From NCBI RefSeq assembly GCF_007655135.1, contig NC_045134.1, positions 16,020,568 through 16,084,567 of the forward strand: a stretch of 64,000 nucleotides of DNA, read 5' to 3'. Shown piece by piece: positions 30,970-41,000 of this stretch; within the stretch, counting starts at the first letter, position 1; each line of letters begins with the position of its first letter. Made by a program: the position numbers and the translations under genes. A model generated the notes under the pieces. That model ran no database searches and had not been told where the DNA came from. It saw only the letters and a program-made list of their open reading frames with translations. Source of the DNA: Punica granatum. Taxonomy: Eukaryota; Streptophyta; Magnoliopsida; Myrtales; Lythraceae.

Positions 30970-33175
30970 ATGTCGCATTCGGCTTCCTTTCTACGCCTCG
31001 ACAGAATCACGCCACCGCTTGAGCAGATCAGTCACATATGGACCAGCCTGCGTCAAATTGACCGAAACTATATCACTTCCTTCGTCGGAGATGTGCCCAT
31101 GCTCTCCACACGCCGAGTAGATTGGAATTTCCTAGGAGAAGCTGTGACGTTCTGGGATCCAACCCATGCGGTCTTCAACATTCAGGGTACAGAGCTTACG
31201 CCTATCATTGAGGAGTATCGGACCCTCATTGGTAGGACTGCTATTTCCCACGGCATTGTGGAGCCTAACCTCCGTACTACTCGATTGGTCTTAGTCTCGC
31301 GCCTATTCAGGGTGCACAGATCTCAACTGCATGCCGAACTTGCATACTCCGGAGGCACTGAGATAGTAACCACGAAACTTCTCTGCTTTATCAAATCACA
31401 AGCACGCGAGGTTTGAGGGGACATTTTTCAAGCAAACTTATGTCATGCAGTTTTGCTCCTTATTTTTGGAACCCTTTTATTCCCTAGCGCAGTCGATCGC
31501 ATCAACGCAGCTTTGGCTAGCGTCATCCTCCAAGTGGTCGGAGGTCGCGGGTACGAGGTAGCCCTAGTGGCTGAGACCATTCGGTCGCTCGACCGCGTTA
31601 CGCGAACAGCTGATCGAAGGTTGAGGGGGTCCCCAATCCTTTTGCAAATTTGGTTACAGAGCCACGCAAGCCCCTTTGGCCTCGTGCCCCCAGTTCTGTT
31701 TTTCAACCACTCGGAGTCGATCATTTTCCGGTTACTACCTTTAGTGCACGTGGAAGAACGCAAGGTTTCCGAGTGGATCAAAATTTTTTGTGAAATATCA
31801 CCCAAGGGCTTTAAGTGGCGTGCCGCGTGGATGCCACCCGGACCCATGGCCCTTAGATGCCATGATTTTAACGGAATCCCACTTTTGAGCCATGCGGGGT
31901 CCACCACTTACTTCCCGTTGCGAGTAATGAGGCAGTTTGGTAGCCTACAGACAGTCCCCGAGGGCATGGCACGGACTAGGTTCGAACACACTTGGCGGGA
32001 GGATCAGACGTCCGTAGATTGCCAAAGTGATATCCAACAGGTCCTATCCGCATGGCGCACTGCGGTCACAGAGCTACCTTACTTTCCCGAACACCCTACT
32101 CAGGATGAACGGGATTTTCGGGCTACGGAAGAGTACATCCTCCGTTTCTACCGACGGAGTTCGTTAGTACACGAAGATTCCACCGACTCTCCACAACTTG
32201 AGGATAGCACACCATATGGGGCACCCTCAACTTCGAGCATCGCCGTCCAAGCGGAACTCACTAGCCTCAGGTCTGAGAGGGACCGCCTTCGTTGGGAGGT
32301 CGCTGAGAAAGATGAGCAACTCATCGATCAGCGCCAGCTTCAAAGAGAGCTCGTCCAAGCACGCACCGAGTTACAGAGACGTGATCAGGAGTTGGCACGT
32401 GCGAACGCTACCTTGGAGAGGTCCAAGAAGAGGACCCATGGAGGTCCCCACCCATCTTAGGATAAATATCTCCACTAGGCTTTCGCCTGGAATTGGTGTT
32501 TTCCGTGGCAATGTTCACTTGTGCCCCGAGCGGGATGGAAGATCGACTTAAGGATTTATTTTCCAAACTGCATTGTATTTTAAACTCTTTGAATCAATGC
32601 GAACGACAGCATTAGCTTTCAAAACCCATGCATTGCATACATTTGATATATTTATTGTCTTGCGGCTACAACGCATTTCCGCGCGATAGACAAGTTGTGC
32701 CGACCTTCGCGGGTAGACCACTTGCGGTCTTCACCTCTCCATGGCAAGACGTGCTATGACCAGAGGCCGTCCAGCCCGGCCACCCACCCCGCACGATAGG
32801 CGAGTCGTGCCCACTTTCGCGGGCAGGCCACTCGCGGCCTTCACCCTTCCTCCACAGCAAGACGAACTGTGGCCCAAGGGCCGATCAACCTTCCCAGGCG
32901 AAGTTAACCAACACTAACTTCTTCCTAACAGAGAGTGTCACTGCATGATCGGACGCACGTCCCTCCGCGTGACCCAGCGCATCTACCAGCGATCGAGCGC
33001 GCCTCACACATGTCCAAGCATGTTCACACCAACTCATACATGCCTGCTCAACGTATCAATGCATGTCTCTCGGTGTGCTCGCACGACACCTACCAGGCCA
33101 GTTCGCTTCCCTACACACTTGCATTGAAATGCTGAACGGTTCATGCTCCTTCATTGTTTTCTTTTCCCATTGCAG
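30963..33175 (+). other. Putative intron enclosing ORF1 in element B
   Basis: The donor G/GTAAGG at 30963 sits 7 bases before the ORF1 ATG. The acceptor is a long pyrimidine tract (TTGTTTTCTTTTCCCATTGCAG) ending at 33175, about 0.7 kb after the ORF1 stop. The acceptor is close to the plant consensus. A2 has the equivalent pair (8420-10475). Splicing is predicted, not shown. Confidence 0.5.
30970..32460 (+). pseudogene. ORF1 of element B (plant-mobile-domain/DUF7745-like), one in-frame stop
   Basis: This is the only protein-coding sequence seen in B. The frame opens at the ATG at 30970 and ends at the TAG at 32458-32460, about 496 codons, with one TGA at 31414-31416. Homology to A2 and A3 spans both sides of it (WNFLGEAVTFWDPTHAVFNI and GTELTPIIEEYRTLI before; LLLIFGTLLFP and PLLSHAGSTTYFPLRVMRQF after). 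The C-terminus (about residues 410-490) is a charged heptad-rich likely coiled coil. The function is unknown. The frame has no other break, so it may have been functional recently, be read through, or be expressed from sister copies. Confidence 0.78.
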
Positions 33176-33399
33176 GAAATTCTCAACAAGAAGACAGCCT
33201 GAATACTAAGCGACCACAATTGAGACAACAAACGTCTCCCATCCATCCAGCTCCTTGGGATTTCAACACTAAGTCCCCATCCCTGCTCCATAGAGCAATA
33301 CCGCAAGCAAATCGGCGTCACTACATTGCAGCGCCTTGCGCTATTCCTCAACATTGACCTTTGCTCTTACATCTCTTGCATTTTCCTATCGAGCATGCA

Positions 33400-33540
33400 T
33401 TTACTGCATCGGACCTCAGTTCTGCATTTACTGCTTTCGGGCCTCGGCCCAGCATTTACTGCTTTTGGGCTTCGGCCCCGCATTTACTGCTTTCAGGTTT
33501 TGACGCCTCGCATTTACTGCTTTCAGGCTCATCTGAAATC
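33400..33540. repeat. CATTTACTGCTTT repeats in element B
   Basis: About five units of 27-30 bp built on GCATTTACTGCTTTNGGGC and CTCGGCCC. The core TTTACTGCTTT followed by GGGCTTCGGCC is also the reverse complement of the unit of the A4 3'UTR satellite (53548-54085). Confidence 0.7.
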
Positions 33541-34490
33541 CAAAATCGACTTGGATACAAATTCATCCAAGCGATACTTCAAGGAGCAAGTCTAATCTTT
33601 CCACTACAAAGACAGAAAGTGACAGCTCCACAAACAGAGCATGACCCAACTCTCCATCGCAGACCAGCACGGTCATGCCTCCGATCAAAGAATGGATCTC
33701 ATCCACCTCCGTTGTGATCACCGACTAAACACTGGGGCAACACGCGCAGTTTTCTTTAAACTCTCTGTTGCTTTCATTCAAATGCATTCCCACAAATAGG
33801 CTCCCGACATGAACAAATCCTTCAATGGAGCATTAGGACAGTCTCGAAGACGCCCTATCAGTTCTGTTGGACCTGTTCGACTTACCTGTCCTCGTGGGAC
33901 TCGGCTTCTCGAGCCTTCCCTAGGACGGCTGCGCATGCCTACTCGCAATTAGGGAAAACATGCTTATGTGACTTCAGTCATGGTCTAACCACTCCAGAGT
34001 GATGATGACTACATTCCCGGAAACAAATGTCATCCACACGCGACACCCCATGGGTCGTGTGCGAGACAAAAGGGATTTTCCCATGGGTCCACCCCATATT
34101 TCTTACCGCATACTCCACCGCACAATCGCCTAACACACTATCTTCTTTGTCATCTTTTACAGGGACACGTCGGTCACAGGCGAAGAATGATGCACAGGCT
34201 CACGCCTTTCTGAGAACTCCTCTCGAGCCTTCTCCCTTATACTTTGACAGGGAAGGGGCTCGGCACGGAGATACCCCCTACAAAGCTAAAGACAAAAACA
34301 ACTGAGCGAGCCTTATGCCATCAACGCAACGATTTCAGTTGACATTGACGACATGAGACGGCCAGGGGCGACAGTTGCAGAAACCGCCCACCACGAGTCA
34401 CATCGATGACAAAAGACCGGGGCATTCGCGTTCAACGCTTGCACCGAGACCACCTCGGACATCATCCACCCACGAAAAGCATTTCCAAGT

Positions 34491-34640
34491 GACGTACACT
34501 GGGGCATCCCCGGTTGAAGTTCGCACTAGCACAACTTTTCCAAGCGACGTACACTGGGGCATCCCCGGTTGAAGTTCGCGCCAACACAACCTCGACAAGC
34601 GACGTACACTGGGCCTCCCTGGTTGAAGTTCACCCCGAGG
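34491..34640. repeat. 55-bp triplicate in element B
   Basis: GACGTACACTGGG begins at 34491, 34546 and 34601 with CCGGTTGAAGTTCGC (third copy CTGGTTGAAGTTCAC) following each. Non-coding. Confidence 0.75.
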
Positions 34641-35265
34641 TCGCCATCGTGGGTCACTCCAGCAAGTGACGTTGGAACGCTCCTGGTCATTTGCGTTAAG
34701 TCCAGGCCTCCTCCACAACAAGCATCAAGACAACTCCGGCCACTGATTCCCTAGGGCAAATTTGTATTTTCCTTCTAGACAATAGGGGAATTCACCTGAA
34801 GAGATTGCAAGGGAAAATGACACGAAGTTCAACTTTCAAGTGCACGGGAGTCAAACTTCCAAGAAAGCCGGTCCTCACAAAATAGGGCTAGCAACACACA
34901 ACAAGTCTCCACGAGGCGAAGCACACCAAAGTGGCCTCGGCGATACAAAGTCGAGGGGTTTCAAACAAAGACACGGGGCACAAAACAAACCCCAGCTGCA
35001 AGAAAAAAAACAGAGCGAAAAGAAGCGGGAAAAACCCGCCAATGAAGAGAGAGAGAAAAGATGCAGGAAAAACCTGCCAATGAACAAAACAAGGCACCGC
35101 CGAGATTTAAAACTCCGACGCCGCCAATCCTGAGAAATCAACAAACCCCGACAAAAGGGGAGCAGCAGACACAACTCCTCGACGGAGACAGAAAACAATG
35201 CATTTGGAGGTTGAATCCTTCGAACCCTTCGCCCTTGCAAACTCGAGAGATAAAAGAATCGAGCC

Positions 35266-35427
35266 CGCTAGGTCGAAAACCCCTTTTTGGGGCGACCTAG
35301 GCAAAAGCTAGGGTAAAAGAGAGGCACGACCGAAAACCCTTTGGGGCGGTCGTGGCAAAAGGAGAGCTCTTCCCCTTTAGATTGAGAGGTGCGGCCCTGA
35401 GGTGGGTGACCGTAGCAAAAGGAGAGC
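35266..35427 (+). other. 3'UTR stem-loop array of element B
   Basis: Three consecutive units end in GGCAAAAGC, GGCAAAAGG and AGCAAAAGG. Unit 1 pairs CTAGGTCG with CGACCTAG and has an inner CCCC/GGGG helix. Unit 2 pairs CACGACCG with CGGTCGTG and has an inner CCC/GGG helix. Unit 3 pairs weakly (GCGG/CCGT). Order, spacing and tails match family A although no coding sequence precedes it. Confidence 0.7.
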
Positions 35428-36788
35428 AAAACGAGAGATAAATAAAATTGCCCCTAGTCTCTCACACATCGTGTGGACAAGAGATCCCCAAGGGAAGTGG
35501 CCAGTTTATCTATTCCAACACGATCCCCGATCGGCTCTTCAATACCACTCAACCGTCCAAGAGGGAACCTTCCTCAAGCACAGTGGGTAACTGAATATGC
35601 CGTCCAAGCAGTTCAGTACAACCTACACAACAGAAGGACGAAGAAAAATGGGGGTACATCTCATTGCAGGCGTGAACCCGTGTATCCTTTTAGCCTGCGG
35701 GCAACATGCTTCCCAAGCTTTCTCTTTTCACTTTGTCTTTGCATAACTCCGAATGGGTCACAGCCACCCTTCAACAGGCTATCACAGAGCCAAAATCCCA
35801 GACATTCCTCTCCAAGAATCTAGTCACAACGCTTTGGAAATGGTCAGACCGAGTCTGACTAAATCTGAATAGAAATCCCCAAGCGGGTTGCAAATGCAGC
35901 GCCCTACTGTACCCTATTGAGAAGGGTTCAGAGCCGACGGGCGCGTCGAACAAACGATAGAATTGCTAGGGCATCGTCGGGGAAGTCTCGATATGCCCAA
36001 TACATAGCTAACGGGAGCCCCTGGAGGCCTCGCATCTAGGCCTCCGAGAACGGGACCTACTTATACTGTCAAAGCAAAAATCTTCATGGGTTGTTTAGGT
36101 GACCCAAAACTGAAGATCTGCGTGTCGCAACAACATTTTCATGCTTACCTGTGTCCATTACTTGTTAGTATTTCTAACATGATTTACTAGTAATGTCAGG
36201 ATCACAGGTACTGCAAACAGCATGAACTACGACAGACTCTGATTCCTAGTTCCACGGGATACGTAGGCGCTCTGTCTTAGAGCTCGAGTCTCGCAATACA
36301 AGACGCCGACTTTTGGCGAACTTCTTGCAGGTCAAAGCATGACCGCCCAAGCAGCAGAGCTGGCCTCCGACAAAGCACAATCATTCCTCAGCAGCAAAGT
36401 CGGTTTCCGGCAGCCCAATAGGTAACCGCCTAGCGGCGAGCCCGGCTTTCGGCAGATCAAACACATCACTGCCACAGAGGTAAGGCTTCAGTGAAATGAC
36501 TTCGTCCCAGCATCAACGCTTGCCTCCGACAAATCAACGCTCCTTGGAAGATATCTCCCCAAGATCGATTCATCTCTACTTCATGTGACGGATGACAATC
36601 TCAACCCAAGAGGAGAATCTTCAGAGCAGCACTCCAGGCACTCAGTTGCATCGCAATCAGTTGGCAAATAACGAAGCATTTTGCCACCACATCGATTGCA
36701 ACATGGACGAAATCAACGAGGGAAGGAACACAATGATTCCTTCCACACCTCACACCACTCCCCAGTGTTTGCATTTACTTCTCACACA
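35428..36788 (+). other. Element B 3' non-coding region
   Basis: No gene or repeat is recognised. Weak similarity to the family A post-array 3'UTR begins the region. Short open frames have no recognisable product. Confidence 0.55.
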
Positions 36789-37180
36789 TTTATTTCTGCA
36801 ATGCACTTTCATTAGCGTGCACCCTCTCAGGACCGCAGTGCACATTTATTTCCGCAATGCACTTTCATTAGCGTGCACCCTCTCAGGACCGCAGTGCACA
36901 TTTATTTCCGCAATGCACTTTCATTAGCGTGCACCCTCTCAGGACCGCAGTGCACATTTATTTCCGCAATGCACTTTCATTAGCGTGCACCCTCTCAGGA
37001 CCGCAGTGCACATTTATTTCCGCAATGCACTTTCATTAGCGTGCACCCTCTCAGGACCGCAGTGCACATTTATTTCCGCAATGCATTTTCATTAGCGTGC
37101 ACCCTCTCAGGACCGCAGTGCACATTTATTTCTGCAATGCACTTTCATTAGCGTGCACCCTCTCAGGATTGCAGTGCACA
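36789..37180. repeat. 56-bp tandem repeat of element B 3'UTR
   Basis: Seven units with ATTAGCGTGCACCCTCTCAG, starting at 36811 and spaced 56 bp up to 37147. The units are nearly identical, which indicates recent amplification. Confidence 0.92.
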
Positions 37181-37355
37181 TCGCAAGTCCACCGGGTAGG
37201 CGCCTTTGAACGATGCAGTTCATTCGGTATGCGCCCCGTGCATATTGCAAACCAGCCGAGCAAGCGCTCGTGCACATCGCAAGTCCACCGGGTAGGCGCC
37301 TTTGAACCATGCAGTTCATTCGGTATGCGCCCCGTGCATATTGCAAACCCCTTCG
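37174..37355. repeat. 96-bp duplication in element B 3'UTR
   Basis: Two copies of a segment beginning GTGCACATCGCAAGTCCACC at 37174 and 37270. The second is cut where the 45-bp array begins. Confidence 0.85.
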
Positions 37356-37356
37356 G

Positions 37357-37805
37357 GTCAGTCCCGACTACCTTTCTTGCATTGGGGTCAGTCCCCTTCG
37401 GGTCAGTCCCGATTACTTTCCATGCATTGGGGTCAGTCCCCTTCGGGTCAATCCCGATTACTTTTCCTGCATTGGGGTCAGTCCCCTTCGGGTCAGTCCC
37501 GATTACTTTTCCTGCATTCGGGTCAGTCCCGATTACTTTTCTCGCATTGGGGTCAGTCCCCTTCGGGTCAGTCCCGATTACTTTTCCTGCATTGGGGTCA
37601 GTCCCCTTCGGGTCAGTCCCGATTACTTTTCCTGCATTGGGGTCAGTCCCCTTCGGGTCAGTCCCGATTACTTTTCTTGCATTGGGGTCAGTCCCCGTCG
37701 GGTCAGTCCCGATTACTTTTCCTGCATTGGGGTCAGTCCCCTTCGGGTCAGTCCCGATTACTTTTCTTGCATTGGGGTCAGTCCCCGTCGGGTCAGTCCC
37801 GACTT
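37357..37805. repeat. 45-bp tandem repeat of element B 3'UTR
   Basis: About ten units of ATTGGGGTCAGTCCCC plus TTCGGGTCAGTCCCGATTAC with a 45-bp period (37381, 37426 and so on). Each unit contains two copies of GGGTCAGTCCC, a 3-bp-stem mini-hairpin. Because 45 is divisible by 3, no stop arises and long open frames appear on both strands. I treat these as artefacts. Confidence 0.92.
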
Positions 37806-38005
37806 TAATTGCCTGTTTCAGCTTTGTTCCGAACTCTACATGTTTATTGTGCACATCTCACCATATTCCCTCTTATTAGGTACAACATCCTACATATCCA
37901 AAACAAAAAGGAGAGGGCCATATAGGAAATTCCATTTTGATCATTGCTATCAAACTGGGGTGCTTTTGAAATCTTTGATTGCATCCTCTATTCGAGCAAG
38001 CAGTC

Positions 38006-38019
38006 AAAGAGGGGCAAGC
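38006..38019 (+). other. Polypurine tract of element B
   Basis: AAAGAGGGGCAAGC directly precedes the 3' LTR TG at 38020. Confidence 0.9.
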
Positions 38020-41000
38020 TGTCAGCACCCCATTTTGGCTCACCATTCCAAACAATGATATTAGCAATGACCCAAGCCACGACTTGAGCAGAATACAGAA
38101 AACGGCTCGGCAGAGCAAGAAATCACTATTCATCCTCAAGTTGGCAAAATTGAGCAAATGGCCCATGGACATGACAGAAGGACTCTAGGGGTCACCAAAG
38201 GGGAACAGAGCGACCAAAGAACTCAACAATGTCCAAAACCGGCGTTTTCAGTGTACTACACGGACGACACTATTTTCCGATAGTTCGCTCGGCCGTCGGA
38301 AGATAGTGAATATTGGACTCCAAAAATCCACACCAGTGCCAAAAAGATGAAAAGTGTCCCCAAAGGCATTTTTCAAATCATCTGCTCTATACAGAACAAT
38401 TTTCTGTATACAGACAACTTTTCAGTGGAAGTCCAAAAATGCCGGTTTCCTGGAGAAAAGTTAATTCCAAATATCAGACGCGGCCATGCCCCATCAACAC
38501 ACAGAGTATGAACAACGCTTCAGATTGTCTTTTGGAAGTCACACAGACACTTCAAATGACTTCCGAACGACAAAACAAGCATACCCCTCTTCAGAAGAGC
38601 ATAGCCGGAGAAGGGTCTGATGGAATTACGGCAAACGAAGTTCATACCGCATTGCCCAGAAAACTCTAGCAGACATTCACAATTGGGCAAAACAAACAGC
38701 AAAACCCCTCGCGGTTTCCCGAGTAACCTCCGAAGAGCGGAAATGACCATTTTTAGTGGAAATCCATATCCGGAGGTCCTCTTTGGGGAAACTTAACTCC
38801 GAATGCTTACGTTACACAATGCTAGCCTTCTCAAGGCTCAATGTGGAATCGTCGGAATAAATCACACGACTCACCTAGACCTCCCGAGCAGCGCTTTAGA
38901 GGTCTCAGATACACTTTTCAAGTCCTTGGAGGTTTGATCTCGACAAACAGAGATTACAGTAATCTCCGGAGTGCCCAAGCAACTCAGAAATCATCCTGAG
39001 AAATCCAGTTTCGACCTCCTAGGACGTCTCCGGCCCCACGTTAGCATTACCGGCTTAAGGGATAATTGTTCACGTTGTCTGACAATTTATGTCAAAATGA
39101 CCAACGTGAGATGCGGACACAAGATATGCTGTCAGAAGCGGACAACTTCGCCCTGGTCACTTGCAATGAGCAAAACCGGATTCCGAGCCTCGCACACATC
39201 CGGGACATTTCTCCATGAAAAATGTCAATCTCGGGCTCATTAACTCCGTTTTCTCGCGTATATCGACAATTCGACGTTCAATTCGAACCACGAACTTCGA
39301 ATGCGCGACCAATCGAGACCCGAACTTTGGCCCGAACTTACCTCGCGACCCGTGGGACCCACGGCCAACTCATTGCCGCCTCACCCATGCCCATTGCCCT
39401 CCATGTCTCTTGTCATCTTCTTCTTCAAGCCAAGAAGACAACTTGCATTTGTCTTCCTTTTGCAAAATATCTAAGTGTTTCAATTCAACACTCCAACTTC
39501 CCATCCAAGCCATCAATGCTCTTATCTCTTCTCCATTAATGCAATGGATGAGGATTGAGCTTGATATTTCCTTAAGAAATTCGGATTCCACTAATCCATG
39601 GCCCTAATTGCACTTTTCTTCACTAATCTTGCATTTAAGCTTTTCTATATATTGTCCAAATGTCATTAACTTAAGGAGACCTTAAAAACACTCTCTCTCT
39701 AGCATTTCTCACTCTTCAAAAGCTCTCAAACTCCATAGCAAACCGCAGCAAGCTTCAGCCATTTCCAGCAAGCAAAACCAAGCAAAACCGGGCAAAGTCT
39801 TAAGTCGGAATCCATCCCGGCTTGAATCCAAACTTTACCAAACTTCATATCCCACATGTTTTCGAGCCCCTCTATCCATTTCTGAACTTAGATTTTAAGT
39901 TTGAAGCCTCTAAGCCATAGAACCAGCGCTAGGGTTTCAAGCCTTTCCAAGTCGGTTTGAGCTACCAAAACCCATCAAACACCTCCCCACACAACCCTAG
40001 GGTGTCAAGAAGTCAAGAAATCCAAGAAAAACCCGTCGGTTTAACCCCAGGAAGAAGAAACAGCCCGACTGCCCAGTCGGGTCGAAATTTCTGACTGTTT
40101 GTGCGGTTTTCTTGCAGATCGGGTCGATCCGAGACTCTTTTCGGAAAACGACCACCACAGCCACCTCCAGAGGTGAGTTAGCAGTCGGGAGCCGTTGGCC
40201 TTGCTCAAATATTCCATCGGGAACCTCCGTAGCAACGTCCGACCCGACTGGTGCCAGACGGGTCCGAATTTCCATACGTACTCTGTTTTCCGTGATCTTT
40301 GCAGGGCTGTACGGGTCAACCCGATAACTCTGGGACCAAACGACCACCACAGTCACCTCCGGGGGTCAGTTAGGAGTCAGGAGCCACTGACCTTGCCTCA
40401 AAATTCCATCGGGAGCCTCCGTGGCGACGTCCGACCCGACTTGTGCCAGTCGGGTCTGTCCAATATTTCAGCCGGGTCTGTTTGATGCCATTCGGGTCTG
40501 TTCAACGGAAAACAGCTCAAAACCGACCCATCAACGGTCCAACCCGACTCTTGAAGGTCCCATCCCGCATCTCGGGACTAGTTGGAGCTCTCGGGTGACC
40601 AGCGTCCGTCACCGAGCGTCACCGAGCGTAGCCAGCGCCCGTCACCGAGCGTCACCGAGCGCAACCCTCGAGCGTCACCAGCTTCCGTCACCGAGCGTCA
40701 CCGAGCGCAACGCCACCCGCGCCCATCACCCGCGCCCGTCACCCGCGCACGCCCGTGCTCGTCATCCAGCGCCACCCGCGCCCATCACCAGCACACCCGC
40801 GCCCGTCACCCGCGCACGCCCGTGCTCGTCATCCAGCGCCACCGCGCCCATCACCAGCACACCCGCGCCCGTCACCCGCGCACGCCCGTGCTCGTCATCC
40901 AGCGCCACCCGCGCCCTCACCAGCACACCCGCGCCGTCACCCGCGCACGCCCGTGCTCGTCATCCAGCGCCACCCGCGCCCTTCACCAGCACACCCGTGC

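Larger units (their letters stand above)
32461..35265 (+). other. Element B non-coding internal region where gag-pol would lie
   Basis: I find no gag, protease, RT, RNase H or integrase motif in any frame. Contents seen: an imperfect duplication of about 125 bp (32681 and 32809), the acceptor-like site at 33175, CATTTACTGCTTT repeats (33400-33540) and a 55-bp triplicate (34491-34625). The rest is unique-looking sequence with no recognisable gene. Confidence 0.7.

Noticed and set aside
32461..35265. Captured host gene in element B
   Set aside because: No long frame, no recognisable domain and no exon-like conservation could be seen.
36789..37805. CRISPR-like array
   Set aside because: Units are directly tandem with no variable spacers, and the context is a plant retrotransposon.
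37097..38058. Repetitive frames of 168-260 aa on both strands
   Set aside because: The 45-bp period is divisible by 3 and lacks stops, so every frame is open. There is no start context or homology.
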